NCBI RefSeq assembly: GCF_002742265.1
Contig: NZ_MDGL01000035.1
Coordinates: forward strand, 175,485 to 239,484
Source of the DNA: Maribacter sp. 4G9
Lineage (GTDB): Bacteria; Bacteroidota; Bacteroidia; Flavobacteriales; Flavobacteriaceae
Length of the DNA: 64,000 bases
Direction: 5' to 3'
This document shows, in pieces, positions 42,288 to 51,846 of this stretch. The position numbers and the translations under genes are program-made. Positions within the stretch are counted from its first letter, which is position 1; every line of letters begins with the position of its first letter. The notes under the pieces are model-generated. The model made no database searches. It saw only the letters and a program-made list of their open reading frames with translations, and was not told the origin of the DNA.

Positions 42288-43484
42288 ATGAACCTACGCT
42301 TAATTGCATCCATCTTTTGGTTTTTGTTCCTTTTTATCTCCTGCACCAAAGAGGACGTAACCACCATACAGGAAGATTTGATGGTTTCCTTGGACGAGGA
42401 TATTGCCTCCGAATCCGAAAAAACAAATCAAAAATCCCAAATTTTTGATGAGGCTTTTGTGAACTGGGTCGTAGGAAGACAACAGACTACAGGTTTAATG
42501 GAAAGTACGGAAATTTCAAGCTTTACCTCCTTATATGATAATGCGCTTGCCGCCATATTTTTCATACAGGAGGATAAAAAGGAAAATACGGAAAAGATAT
42601 TCGATTACTATGAATCCTTAGCCGATAGCGAGCTATCCCAGAACAGCGGTTTTTATCAATTTAGAAATTCCGATGGTTCCGAGCCAGAAAGGGTCTGGAT
42701 GGGCGACAATGCCTGGTTGCTGATTGCCTTGAACCAATACGCGAACAAATATCAATCCACAAAATATGAAGCCCTTGCCCTTAAACTGGATAGCTGGTTA
42801 CGGTCCCTTCAAATGGAAAATGGCGCCCTGAAAGGCGGTACGAATGCGGACGGGACAGAAATCCCAAATGTTACGGAAGGTATGATCACGGCATTTCATG
42901 CCGTAAAAGGATATGACGATTTCCACACAAATATCCTACAGTTCCTAAGGAACAATAGGTGGGACGAGGAATTGGGACTCTTGATGGCCTGGCCAGAAAA
43001 TCCGGAGTATGCCTTTGCTTTGGACGTGCTTTCCCTAAGCAAACTAATTTTCAAAGATCTCTCTGATGACGTGTTATTTCAGGCGAACAAATTCCTAAAT
43101 GACCAAACTGCCACCTTGAGCGGGGCAATGATTACAGGATATTGCTTTGACCAGGACAAAGACGTAATTTGGTTGGAAGGTACCGCACAAATGGCAGTGG
43201 CCTTTAACAGCATTGAGCGATACGACCTTTCCGAAAAAATAATGTTGGACATTGAAAGGACAAGGATTCAGAGCACGATTTCAGAAAATGCCGCAGGTAT
43301 ACCGTATGCCGCAAACTATGGAACTTCCTATGGCGCGAGCGCTTTATGGGACCATGCCGATATCACCCCCGCATTGTCCTCAACCTTATGGTATTACTTT
43401 GCAAAAACCAATTTTAACCCTTTTGATGCTGGCAAAAAATCGGTAATTCCAGAGGCCGATAAATTTTGGCAACACGATTTTTAG
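42288..43484 (+). CDS. lipoprotein with six-hairpin glycosidase-like repeats
   Basis: From ATG 42288 the 398-residue product has a lipoprotein signal with lipobox FLFISC (Cys at residue 19). The body is all-alpha with repeated helix pairs: RVWMGDNAWLLIALNQYAN, GALKGGTNADGTEIPN, GMITAFHAVKGY, WDEELGLLMAWPENPEYAFALDVLS and DVIWLEGTAQMAVAF. This resembles (alpha/alpha)6 barrel carbohydrate enzymes, but I cannot place it in a defined family. It is monocistronic. A role in polysaccharide breakdown at the cell surface is a guess. Confidence 0.7.
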   Translation: MNLRLIASIFWFLFLFISCTKEDVTTIQEDLMVSLDEDIASESEKTNQKSQIFDEAFVNWVVGRQQTTGLMESTEISSFTSLYDNALAAIFFIQEDKKENTEKIFDYYESLADSELSQNSGFYQFRNSDGSEPERVWMGDNAWLLIALNQYANKYQSTKYEALALKLDSWLRSLQMENGALKGGTNADGTEIPNVTEGMITAFHAVKGYDDFHTNILQFLRNNRWDEELGLLMAWPENPEYAFALDVLSLSKLIFKDLSDDVLFQANKFLNDQTATLSGAMITGYCFDQDKDVIWLEGTAQMAVAFNSIERYDLSEKIMLDIERTRIQSTISENAAGIPYAANYGTSYGASALWDHADITPALSSTLWYYFAKTNFNPFDAGKKSVIPEADKFWQHDF

Positions 43485-43546
43485 TCCAAGTTTTAGAAAT
43501 ACTTTAACGCAATTACCAGTCCCTAAACACTATCTTTCTGTTAAAA

Positions 43547-43774
43547 ATGAAAGATTCAGTCTACGTTTGGGTGCTGATTACCACTTTAGCCCTAGTCACG
43601 GTTACCATCATGTCCGTAATGGATTTCCCTTTTAATTGGGTATTTTACTGCACCGTTTTGGGTCAGGCCCTGATTGTCCTAATGGTCTATAAAGTACTGA
43701 CCGATAACTATAAGACGGACAAAACATTCAAGGATTTTTACGAGGACAATCCCATTGGAAATCGCCTTAATTAG
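43547..43774 (+). CDS. small membrane protein, two segments
   Basis: A 75-residue protein with two hydrophobic segments (VWVLITTLALVTVTIMSVM and NWVFYCTVLGQALIVLMVY) and a charged C-terminal tail KTDKTFKDFYEDNPI. No family recognised. It overlaps the 3' end of the convergent uspA gene by 8 nt and lies at the edge of the FNR-controlled region. Confidence 0.7.
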   Translation: MKDSVYVWVLITTLALVTVTIMSVMDFPFNWVFYCTVLGQALIVLMVYKVLTDNYKTDKTFKDFYEDNPIGNRLN

Positions 43775-44672
43775 GGACGACTACCTTTTCCTTTTTACTG
43801 GATTCCCTTAAGTGGGAGGTCATGCCCAATTCCGGTATGACCAAAAGCGGGATTTGGGTATGAAAGGCCACCCGTTTTACCACAGGCTCCCGTACCAATT
43901 GTTCCATATAGCTGTGTTGGTAGTTCAACATGGCCAGTAAGTGAATGTCCATTTCCCTGGAAAAGACCTCCAAAGTCTTGGATACTGAATTCAATTCAGA
44001 CACGGTGTGCACGTAGTGTTCCACTTCGCCAAGATATTTGCGCAACATCCCTAAATTGAACAGTTGCAGTTCGGAAAGGGTTTTGATTTCATATTGCACA
44101 TGCACGATACGTACGGTGGCATCAAAAATCCCCGCCAATTCTACCAAAGGCCTTAGCTCGGATTTGGTGTAAAAACGGTTAAAATCCGTGGCAAAAGCGA
44201 TTTCCGTAGGTTTTTCAAACTCAAAATTTTGAGGAATGGCCAATACCGGACAATCCTTGACAGATTTGATGACCCGTACCGCATTACTTCCCATAAAGAC
44301 CTCTTCCATACCGGTCGCCCCGGTAGTTCCCATAATGACCAATTCAATATCATAGGCCGTAATGCTTTCAATGACCTCATCCACCAACAAACTAAAGGAA
44401 GAAATGGTCTCAAAATGATGCCTATCGTTATTGAAGTCCTTCTGAACCCTTGCCACGAGATCCTCAAGTCCCTTTTGTGAATACTTTGAGGCACTGTTGG
44501 TCAACATGCTTTCTTCAAAGGTCGCTGCCATAAACCTACTTCCCGCAATGGCTGGCGTGTAGGTATTCAACAAATAAAAGGTACATTCCTGATCCCAGAA
44601 CATGGAAATGGCATACTTGATGGCATTACAGGAATTATCCGAAAAGTCCGTAGGAATTAAAATATTCTTCAT
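43767..44672 (-). CDS. tandem universal stress protein
   Basis: A 301-residue protein with two UspA domains. The first begins MKNILIPTDFSDNSCNAIKYA and contains IVMGTTGATGMEEVFMGSNAVRVI (ATP-binding GTxG...GSNA type); the second starts at about residue 155 (EIAFATDFNRF) and ends RVAFHTQIPLLVIPE. UspA-type genes are often induced at low oxygen or in stationary phase. Its promoter carries an FNR-type box with the same geometry as the ccoI and ccoS promoters, which supports oxygen control. Confidence 0.92.
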   Translation of the reverse strand: MKNILIPTDFSDNSCNAIKYAISMFWDQECTFYLLNTYTPAIAGSRFMAATFEESMLTNSASKYSQKGLEDLVARVQKDFNNDRHHFETISSFSLLVDEVIESITAYDIELVIMGTTGATGMEEVFMGSNAVRVIKSVKDCPVLAIPQNFEFEKPTEIAFATDFNRFYTKSELRPLVELAGIFDATVRIVHVQYEIKTLSELQLFNLGMLRKYLGEVEHYVHTVSELNSVSKTLEVFSREMDIHLLAMLNYQHSYMEQLVREPVVKRVAFHTQIPLLVIPELGMTSHLRESSKKEKVVVPN

Positions 44673-44696
44673 CTAATTTCAACTTTGAATCGGCGA

Positions 44697-44739
44697 TAAA
44701 ATTAGACCGTACGCTACGGTGAAACTATGACAATTATCA
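44697..44739 (-). promoter_or_regulatory. FNR-type promoter of uspA
   Basis: Minus-strand box TGAT-AATT-GTCA at 44739-44728 (one mismatch to TGAT-N4-ATCA) with a -7 element TAATTTTA at 44704-44697. Box centre to first base of the -7 element is 29.5 bp, identical to the other three FNR promoters in the window and placing the box near -43 from the inferred start. Confidence 0.75.
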
Positions 44740-44933
44740 GGTTTAGATGAAAAGACATTAGATACCCAACAATAGTGCTTTTTGGATTTTGAATGTTAGT
44801 GAGGGCGATGTAGTGACATCCCATTGAACCCATCAAGTTAAATAAGCACTCAAATTTGCTTTAATCCGATAGAAAACAAAGTACTTGAGGCGATTGCACT
44901 ATGTGATTGCGATAAATAATAAGAAATTAAGAC

Positions 44934-45623
44934 TTAAAATCCTTCCACCAAATTTTTTAGGGCCTTCTCGTCCTTGATTCCGATTCTTTTTCCAGAGGTC
45001 CTCAGATACCCCTTTTTCTTGAATTCTGAAATGATGCGAATACAAGATTCTATGGCGGTTCCAACAACATTGGAGATATCCTCCCTGGATAGGACGAGTC
45101 TCAGGTAGCCTTCCTCATCCTCCCCAAAATTATTTTTCAAATACAAAAAGGCTTCGGCCATTCGCTGCTTTACGCTTTTTTGGCTCATGTTCACGATAAC
45201 GTCGTCGGCCTCCTTAAGGTCGTGCGCCATATGCCTCAATACCTCCAAGGTAAAATTTGGGTTGGTATGTAACGTAGAGACTATTCCCTCCTTGGGAATA
45301 AAACAAACCTCCATGTCGCTCACGGCCACGGCACTCAGGTTTACGCTTTCTTCCGCCACTACGGATCGCTGGCCAATGACCTCACCCTTGCTGGCAAGTT
45401 TTACAATTTGATCCTTTCCGTTCTCGCTTAATTTGGATAGTTTGGATACCCCATCACGAACACAAAACACACCGTCAAGCTTTTCGCCCTCTTTAAAGAT
45501 GGCTTCACCTTTCTTGATTAAACGCGTAGTTTTGGAATCCGATACCCGCTTTAATTCCTCCTTGGACATCGCACGTAAGGAATTGAATTGTCGCACGATA
45601 CAATTTTCACATCTGCTTTCCAT
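44934..45623 (-). CDS. FNR-type Crp/Fnr family regulator
   Basis: A 229-residue CRP/FNR protein: N-terminal cysteines Cys5 and Cys8 (RCENC), cyclic-nucleotide-like domain, Cys54 (VFCVRDG), Cys107 in MEVCFIPKEG aligned with the fourth cluster ligand of E. coli FNR, and a C-terminal HTH (SREDISNVVGTAIESCIRII) with Glu192 and Arg196 at DNA-contact positions. The third N-terminal FNR cysteine is replaced by Asn14. It is divergent from ccoI over a shared FNR box and so is very likely autoregulated and the regulator of the cbb3 genes. Confidence 0.92.
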   Translation of the reverse strand: MESRCENCIVRQFNSLRAMSKEELKRVSDSKTTRLIKKGEAIFKEGEKLDGVFCVRDGVSKLSKLSENGKDQIVKLASKGEVIGQRSVVAEESVNLSAVAVSDMEVCFIPKEGIVSTLHTNPNFTLEVLRHMAHDLKEADDVIVNMSQKSVKQRMAEAFLYLKNNFGEDEEGYLRLVLSREDISNVVGTAIESCIRIISEFKKKGYLRTSGKRIGIKDEKALKNLVEGF

Positions 45624-45646
45624 TTTATAAACTTTAACTGACCACT

Positions 45647-45720
45647 CAAAAGTAACACCTACAAGTTACGCAAAACCTGATAAATATCATATTTAAACAC
45701 GGCCTCATTTCCAACCTTTG
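45647..45720. promoter_or_regulatory. divergent FNR-type promoters for the fnr-like gene and ccoI
   Basis: One perfect box TGAT-AAAT-ATCA at 45678-45689. On the minus strand an exact -7 element TACTTTTG lies at 45654-45647; on the plus strand AACCTTTG lies at 45713-45720. Both are 29.5 bp from the box centre, so a single regulator dimer is placed alike for both directions. Confidence 0.8.
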
Positions 45721-45743
45721 CCCAAGGTATTAGCAAATGAATT

Positions 45744-48140
45744 ATGGAAAAGCAACATTGTTATCACTGTGGTGACGATTGCGATTCCGATAGTATCGAA
45801 TACGACCAAAAATGCTTCTGTTGCAACGGATGCAAGACAGTCTACGAGATTTTTTCGGAAAACAATCTTTCCTATTATTACGATTTACAGGCTTCGGCGG
45901 GTTCTACACCCACGGCTATCGAAGGTACCTATGACTTTCTGGAAACGGATAGTTTAGTTGAAAAATTAACGGAATTCAATGATGGCAACCTCCAAATCGT
46001 CAATCTCTATGTTCCTTTAATACATTGTAGTTCCTGTATCTGGGTTTTGGAAAACATGAACAAGCTGAACCCGTTCATTACCTCATCACAAGTAAACTTT
46101 TCCAAGAAAACGGTACGGATATCCTATAACAGCAAAAAGACCAACCTAAAGGAGGTAGTGGTGCTATTGGCCAGAATAGGGTATGAACCCTATATATCCT
46201 TGGAAGATATAGATGGAACCAAAAAAAAGGTAGACCGAAGCCTTATCTACAAGTTGGGAGTCGCGGGGTTTGCCTTTGGCAATGTAATGTTTCTTTCCTT
46301 CCCGGATTATTTTGATATAAGCTCCAGCAAAACTTCCGGTGGCGAATTTTGGTTGAACCAATATGAAGTGGTTTTCAGATGGCTGATGTTCGCATTTTCC
46401 CTTCCGGTCGTTTTTTATGCGGGAGCCGATTACTTCATTTCGGCATACAAAGGGCTGCGATCCAAAATACTGAATATAGACGTTCCCATTTCCTTGGGGA
46501 TACTGGTTTTGTTCGTTCGTAGCACGGTCGAAATCATGTTCGATTGGGGAAGCGGTTTTTTTGACTCCCTAACCGGCTTGGTTTTTTTCCTACTACTTGG
46601 GAAATTTTTTCAGCAAAAGACCTATTCCTTTCTCTCTTTTGAAAGGGATTACAAATCCTATTTCCCCATTGCGGTCACCAAAATCAATGATGATGGCACC
46701 GAGGTGAGTACACAGGTACACGAAATCAAGCAAGGTGACCTGTTGTTGATCAGAAATGGGGAACTGATTCCCGTAGACGGCCTTCTTTACAAGGGCAAAG
46801 CGCAGATTGATTACAGTTTTGTAACGGGGGAATCGGTTCCCGTGGAAAGGGAATTTGGCGATAAAGTATTCGCAGGGGGCAGACAAATGAACGGGCCAAT
46901 TGAGGTGGAGGCCTTAAAATCCGTTTCCCAAAGTTACCTTACCCAGCTTTGGAGCAACTCGGTCTTTAAAACGGACAAGTCTACCCGATTCCAAAACATC
47001 ACGGATAGTATTGGAAAACGCTTTACCATTGGGGTGCTCACCATCGCATTTTTGGCTACTTCCTATTGGTTGTATTTTGACGCGTCCTTGGCCATGAACG
47101 TTTTTACGGCCGTGTTGATCATCGCCTGCCCGTGTGCCATTGCATTGGCCTCCCCTTTTACCTTGGGCAACATGCTCAGAATATTTGGTCAGAAGAAATT
47201 CTATCTACGGGACACAGCTGCCATTGAGCAATTGGCCCAGGTAGACACGGCCATATTTGACAAGACCGGCACGATTACCACATCCAAAAGAAGCTGGGCC
47301 ACTTATGAAGGGATGCCGTTGACACGGGAAGAAGAATCCCTTTTAAAAAATACCTTAAGGGCCTCGAACCATCCCTTGAGCAGAACCTTATACGATATTC
47401 TGTCAGACCACAATATTTATACCTTGGATGAGTACGAGGAACACGTGGGCAAAGGCCTCGAGGGTAGTAAAGGCGGCAAGCATATTAGGGTTGGATCATC
47501 AGAATTTGTGGGCAACCGGGAAGTATCGGATAGTTTGAATACGGCGGTGCATGTTGCGAGCAATAATGCGTACAAGGGCAAATACGTCTTCCATAATCAG
47601 TATAGGGAAGGTGTTTCGGAGGTTTTTAGGCAAATGTCGGAACAATTACAATTGGCCATTCTATCCGGGGATAACGAAGGGGAAAAGAAAAACTTGGAAA
47701 AACTCCTGCCAAAACTCACCCCACTGTACTTTAATCAAAAACCAGAGGATAAACTGGCCTTTATTACATCCCTGCAGGAACAGGGAAAAAAGGTGCTGAT
47801 GGTGGGTGACGGTCTCAACGATGCCGGTGCACTTGTCCAAGCGGAGGTAGGCATCGCAATTTCAGAAAACATCAATGTATTTTCTCCTGCCTGTGATGGC
47901 ATTATGGATGCCTCAAAATTCCAATACCTATACCAGTATATCATCGCCTCAAAGAAGGCCATGAAGATTATAAAACTGAGCTTTTTATTGTCGCTCCTTT
48001 ACAATGTCGTGGGACTTTATTTTGCGGTTACCGGGCAGTTGCAGCCCGTAATCGCGGCCATTTTAATGCCCTTGAGCTCCATTAGCGTGGTCGCCTTTAC
48101 AACGGTACGGACCAACCTTTTGGGCAGAAAATTGGACTAA
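45744..48140 (+). CDS. ccoI: copper-transporting P-type ATPase for cbb3 assembly
   Basis: A 798-residue P1B-type ATPase (CcoI/FixI). The N terminus has a Cys-rich domain (CYHCGDDC ... CFCCNGCKTVYE), then an HMA-like domain with HCSSCIW, eight membrane segments, the ion-binding CPCAIALASP, the phosphorylation site DKTGTIT and GDGLNDAGAL. It supplies copper to the CuB site of the oxidase. It is first gene of the cbb3 locus, under the FNR box at 45678. Confidence 0.93.
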   Translation: MEKQHCYHCGDDCDSDSIEYDQKCFCCNGCKTVYEIFSENNLSYYYDLQASAGSTPTAIEGTYDFLETDSLVEKLTEFNDGNLQIVNLYVPLIHCSSCIWVLENMNKLNPFITSSQVNFSKKTVRISYNSKKTNLKEVVVLLARIGYEPYISLEDIDGTKKKVDRSLIYKLGVAGFAFGNVMFLSFPDYFDISSSKTSGGEFWLNQYEVVFRWLMFAFSLPVVFYAGADYFISAYKGLRSKILNIDVPISLGILVLFVRSTVEIMFDWGSGFFDSLTGLVFFLLLGKFFQQKTYSFLSFERDYKSYFPIAVTKINDDGTEVSTQVHEIKQGDLLLIRNGELIPVDGLLYKGKAQIDYSFVTGESVPVEREFGDKVFAGGRQMNGPIEVEALKSVSQSYLTQLWSNSVFKTDKSTRFQNITDSIGKRFTIGVLTIAFLATSYWLYFDASLAMNVFTAVLIIACPCAIALASPFTLGNMLRIFGQKKFYLRDTAAIEQLAQVDTAIFDKTGTITTSKRSWATYEGMPLTREEESLLKNTLRASNHPLSRTLYDILSDHNIYTLDEYEEHVGKGLEGSKGGKHIRVGSSEFVGNREVSDSLNTAVHVASNNAYKGKYVFHNQYREGVSEVFRQMSEQLQLAILSGDNEGEKKNLEKLLPKLTPLYFNQKPEDKLAFITSLQEQGKKVLMVGDGLNDAGALVQAEVGIAISENINVFSPACDGIMDASKFQYLYQYIIASKKAMKIIKLSFLLSLLYNVVGLYFAVTGQLQPVIAAILMPLSSISVVAFTTVRTNLLGRKLD

Positions 48141-48181
48141 GGAACGATAAGGAATAAGCATTTTAATAAAATTTTTAAAAC

Positions 48182-48224
48182 TGATAAATGTCATATTTAA
48201 AAGGAATCAACAACGGTAATTTTA
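48182..48224 (+). promoter_or_regulatory. FNR-type promoter of ccoS-ccoNOQP
   Basis: Box TGAT-AAAT-GTCA at 48182-48193 (one mismatch) followed by -7 element TAATTTTA at 48217-48224, again 29.5 bp from the box centre. Both box and following CATATTTAAA resemble the ccoI promoter sequence. The ccoS ATG is 19 nt after the -7 element. Confidence 0.78.
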
Positions 48225-48243
48225 CCCCGAAATTCAGGTAGGT

Positions 48244-48447
48244 ATGAGTGTTATATATGTGTTATTGGCCATTAGTATCATCGTTGCCATTGTCTTTTTT
48301 ACAGCGTTTATTTTATCCGTAAAAAATGGGCAATATGACGATTCCTATACGCCATCGGTCCGAATGCTCTTCGAGGACGAACTGGTAAAAGAAAAAAAGA
48401 GTTTACAAAAATCCAACATGGATACATCAATAGAATCAAATAACTAA
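48244..48447 (+). CDS. ccoS: cbb3 oxidase assembly protein CcoS
   Basis: A 67-residue single-span protein: MSVIYVLLAISIIVAIVFFTAFILSVKNGQYDD is the CcoS pattern, with the GQYDD motif just after the membrane segment and a charged tail. CcoS is needed for cofactor insertion into the cbb3 oxidase. It lies 6 nt upstream of ccoNO. Confidence 0.92.
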   Translation: MSVIYVLLAISIIVAIVFFTAFILSVKNGQYDDSYTPSVRMLFEDELVKEKKSLQKSNMDTSIESNN

Positions 48448-48453
48448 TCAACT

Positions 48454-50655
48454 ATGGAAGTACAGCAGTTTTATTACGATAACAAAATCGTAAAAAAGTT
48501 TATCTACGCCACAATGCTTTGGGGAATTGTGGGTATGTCCGTGGGCCTATTGTTGGCCTTTATGTTCCTGTTCCCTAATGTAACGGACGGGATTTCTTGG
48601 CTAAGTTTTGGCCGTTTAAGACCCTTGCATACCAATGCGGTCATTTTTGCCTTTGTGGGTAACGCCATTTTCGCCGGTGTTTATTACTCTACCCAGCGTC
48701 TCTTAAAGGCAAGGATGTTCAGTGATGTCCTGAGCAACATCAACTTTTGGGGCTGGCAATTGATTATCGTGGCCGCGGCCATAACACTCCCTTTAGGATA
48801 CTCGACCTCTAAGGAATATGCAGAACTTGAGTGGCCCATCGATATCGCAATAGCCCTAGTTTGGGTAGCATTTGGGGTGAACCTGATCGGTACCATGATC
48901 AAGAGAAGACAACGTCATTTATACGTTGCCATTTGGTTCTATTTGGCCACATTTGTTACCGTTGCGGTACTCCATATCTTCAATAGTTTGGAATTACCGG
49001 TAAGTGCCTTAAAAAGTTACTCCGTATACGCTGGAGTGCAAGATGCCTTGGTACAATGGTGGTACGGCCACAATGCGGTGGCATTCTTTTTAACGACACC
49101 GTTCTTGGGGCTGATGTACTATTTTGTTCCCAAAGCGGCAAACAGACCTGTATACTCCTATAGACTTTCCATTGTACACTTCTGGTCCCTGATATTCATA
49201 TATATTTGGGCGGGACCTCACCATTTGTTATACTCTGCATTGCCGGATTGGGCCCAAAACCTTGGTGTTGCTTTCTCGGTCATGTTGATAGCTCCCTCCT
49301 GGGGTGGTATGATCAACGGTCTGTTGACCTTAAGGGGTGCCTGGGACAAAGTTCGTACAGATCCTACCCTAAAATTTATGGTGGTAGCGATTACCGGTTA
49401 TGGTATGGCCACTTTTGAGGGGCCTATGCTATCCTTAAAGAACGTAAACGCCATAGCGCATTTTAGTGATTGGATCATTGCCCACGTACATGTTGGGGCC
49501 TTGGCCTGGAACGGTTTCTTGACCTTTGGTATGATCTATTGGTTGGTTCCGAAAATGTTCAAGACGCGTTTGGCTTCCGTTGGGCTTGCAAACTTCCACT
49601 TCTGGATCGGCACCCTAGGTATTATCCTATATGCTTTGCCTATGTACGTTGCAGGGTTTACTCAGGCACTGATGTGGAAAGATTTTAACCCAGATGGTAC
49701 TTTGGTATACGGTAACTTCTTGGAAACCGTAAACGAGATCATCCCTATGTATTGGATGCGAGCCATTGGCGGTAGCCTTTTCATCGTAGGTGCCATCGTA
49801 ATGGTGTACAACATCGTTGTAACCATCAAATCCGGACAAAAAGTAGAGGATGAATTGGCCGAAGCCGCTGCACTGACCCGGGTATCCAAAAACAGGACCG
49901 CAGGGGAAACCTTCCACACTTGGTTGGAACGTAAACCCATTCAATTGACCATTTTGGCAACGGTTGCCATTCTTATTGGTGGTATCGTTCAAATTGTACC
50001 TACCATCATGGTGAAATCCAATATTCCTACCATCACCAGTGTAAAACCCTATACACCATTGGAATTGGAAGGACGGGACCTGTATATCCGTGAGGGGTGT
50101 GTGGGATGCCATTCCCAGATGATCAGGCCTTTTAGAAGTGAGGTAGAACGCTATGGGGAATATGCCAAGGCCGGGGAGTTCGTATACGACCACCCATTCC
50201 TATGGGGTAGTAAAAGAACAGGGCCGGACTTGTTAAGGGTTGGTGGAAAGTATTCCGATAACTGGCACCTCAACCACATGTACGATCCGCAGACGACCTC
50301 TTCCGGGTCCATAATGCCGTCCTACTCTTGGTTGGTACGCAACAAACATGACAGAAGCGGGGTTCAGGATAAAATGGAGGCTATGGTTACCTTGGGAGTA
50401 CCATATACTGATGAGGATATTGCCAATGCCGAAGCCAGTATGAGCACTCAAGCCGTTCAAATAGAGAAAAACCTTTATAGCGACCCGGATTTTGCGAAGA
50501 CTTATGAAGCCGATAAAAAATATGCCGCTGAAAATGGGGAAGAATTCATAGAAATGCGCGACAGGGAAATTGTTGCCATGATTGCCTACCTGCAACGTTT
50601 GGGTACGGACATAAAAATTAAGGAAACAAACGAACTAATCTCAGAAAATAAATAG
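48454..50655 (+). CDS. ccoNO: cbb3 cytochrome oxidase subunits I and II fused (CcoNO)
   Basis: A 733-residue fusion. The first about 480 residues are CcoN with 12 or more membrane segments and metal-ligand histidines ([50 protein letters not shown]). The rest is CcoO: a membrane segment near 505-525 and a monohaem motif [12 protein letters not shown] near residue 550, then [11 protein letters not shown] with the axial methionine. The N-O fusion is characteristic of Bacteroidota. Acts as proton-pumping terminal oxidase with high O2 affinity. Confidence 0.96.
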   Translation: MEVQQFYYDNKIVKKFIYATMLWGIVGMSVGLLLAFMFLFPNVTDGISWLSFGRLRPLHTNAVIFAFVGNAIFAGVYYSTQRLLKARMFSDVLSNINFWGWQLIIVAAAITLPLGYSTSKEYAELEWPIDIAIALVWVAFGVNLIGTMIKRRQRHLYVAIWFYLATFVTVAVLHIFNSLELPVSALKSYSVYAGVQDALVQWWYGHNAVAFFLTTPFLGLMYYFVPKAANRPVYSYRLSIVHFWSLIFIYIWAGPHHLLYSALPDWAQNLGVAFSVMLIAPSWGGMINGLLTLRGAWDKVRTDPTLKFMVVAITGYGMATFEGPMLSLKNVNAIAHFSDWIIAHVHVGALAWNGFLTFGMIYWLVPKMFKTRLASVGLANFHFWIGTLGIILYALPMYVAGFTQALMWKDFNPDGTLVYGNFLETVNEIIPMYWMRAIGGSLFIVGAIVMVYNIVVTIKSGQKVEDELAEAAALTRVSKNRTAGETFHTWLERKPIQLTILATVAILIGGIVQIVPTIMVKSNIPTITSVKPYTPLELEGRDLYIREGCVGCHSQMIRPFRSEVERYGEYAKAGEFVYDHPFLWGSKRTGPDLLRVGGKYSDNWHLNHMYDPQTTSSGSIMPSYSWLVRNKHDRSGVQDKMEAMVTLGVPYTDEDIANAEASMSTQAVQIEKNLYSDPDFAKTYEADKKYAAENGEEFIEMRDREIVAMIAYLQRLGTDIKIKETNELISENK

Positions 50656-50657
50656 CC

Positions 50658-50849
50658 ATGCTAAAGTTTGTAAAAGGATATATGGAAAACATTGAGGGGG
50701 TAGCCACCTACCCAATGATTTCGTTGATGATCTTCTTCGTCTTCTTTATAGTTCTGTTTTGGTGGGTCTTTACGGCATCCAAGGATTATGTAAGAGAAGT
50801 AAGTGAAATACCCCTAGACAATAACAACCAACAAAATATTGAATTATGA
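50658..50849 (+). CDS. ccoQ: cbb3 oxidase subunit CcoQ
   Basis: A 63-residue single-span protein (MISLMIFFVFFIVLFWWVFT) with the tail KDYVREVSEIPLDN, in the standard place between ccoNO and ccoP. It overlaps ccoP by 4 nt (ATGA). Small size and position are the basis for the call. Confidence 0.85.
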   Translation: MLKFVKGYMENIEGVATYPMISLMIFFVFFIVLFWWVFTASKDYVREVSEIPLDNNNQQNIEL

Positions 50850-51829
50850 AAAACCTAGGACCTTGGTGGATCAGACTTCCACTACTATTTTTCGCCATAT
50901 TTGGCTTGACGGAGTTTTTTGTGGACTCCGGGGACAAACCCGCCTTTCTTGACCAACCCATTGTTGCCCTTTTTCTAGGCTTCATTCTCCTTTTGCTTGT
51001 GGGTATTGAGCTTATTCTGGCCTCCATTGAGAATGTCATGTTCCAGACCCTTTCAGAGGAAGCAAAGGAACGTTACCTGGCTTCCAAGCAACAGGGCTTT
51101 GAATGGGCTTGGGGCAAAAGAATGTACGAAAAGCTATTGGGCTCCAAACCTATTGAAGCGGAAGGTGAAATTATTTTGGATCACAATTATGATGGTATCA
51201 GGGAGTTGGACAACAAACTTCCGCCATGGTGGGTATATATGTTTTATGCCACTATCATTTTTGGTGTCGTTTACTTGGTTCGCTTCCATGTTTTCCATGA
51301 CTATGATCAAGATACCGAATACCTAACGGAAATGACCTTGGCAGAAGCCGAAATAGCGGAATACAAGAAAAATGCAAAGGATTTGGTAGATGTAAATACC
51401 GTGGAAGTTTTAACCGATGCATCGGACATTGCCGCAGGTAAAAACATTTTTGAAACGAATTGTGTAGCATGTCACATGGCCGACGGTGGTGGGGGAATCG
51501 GCCCTAACCTTACAGACCAGAACTGGATATTGGGAGGCGATATCAAATCGGTCTTTAATACCATTTCAGAAGGTGGTAGGGACGGTAAGGGTATGATCGC
51601 CTGGAAGCAGAGCCTGAAACCTTTGGAGATGGCACAAGTGTCCAGTTACGTATTGAAATTTCAGGGAACCACACCAGCCAATCCTAAGGCACCTGAAGGG
51701 GATATCATCGTAAACCCCCATATGGACGTAGAAGGAGCGCCTGCTGTTGATTCAGTGCTAATAGAAGTTGAAGTAGATACTTTGGAATTTACCAAGACCA
51801 TTGACGAAGAAGGTAGCGTAATAGAGTAG
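50846..51829 (+). CDS. ccoP: cbb3 oxidase subunit CcoP, single-haem form
   Basis: A 327-residue cytochrome c subunit. Two membrane segments precede an extended linker (about 10-65), the CcoP-specific ILDHNYDGIRELDNKLPPWW segment leads into a third membrane segment, and a c-type haem motif CVACHMADGGGGIGPNL follows near residue 205 with GMIAWK supplying a methionine. Proteobacterial CcoP has two haem motifs; only one is present here. The N-terminal extra membrane region is typical of Bacteroidota. Confidence 0.94.
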   Translation: MKNLGPWWIRLPLLFFAIFGLTEFFVDSGDKPAFLDQPIVALFLGFILLLLVGIELILASIENVMFQTLSEEAKERYLASKQQGFEWAWGKRMYEKLLGSKPIEAEGEIILDHNYDGIRELDNKLPPWWVYMFYATIIFGVVYLVRFHVFHDYDQDTEYLTEMTLAEAEIAEYKKNAKDLVDVNTVEVLTDASDIAAGKNIFETNCVACHMADGGGGIGPNLTDQNWILGGDIKSVFNTISEGGRDGKGMIAWKQSLKPLEMAQVSSYVLKFQGTTPANPKAPEGDIIVNPHMDVEGAPAVDSVLIEVEVDTLEFTKTIDEEGSVIE

Positions 51830-51846
51830 CGATTCCTTATTGGATT

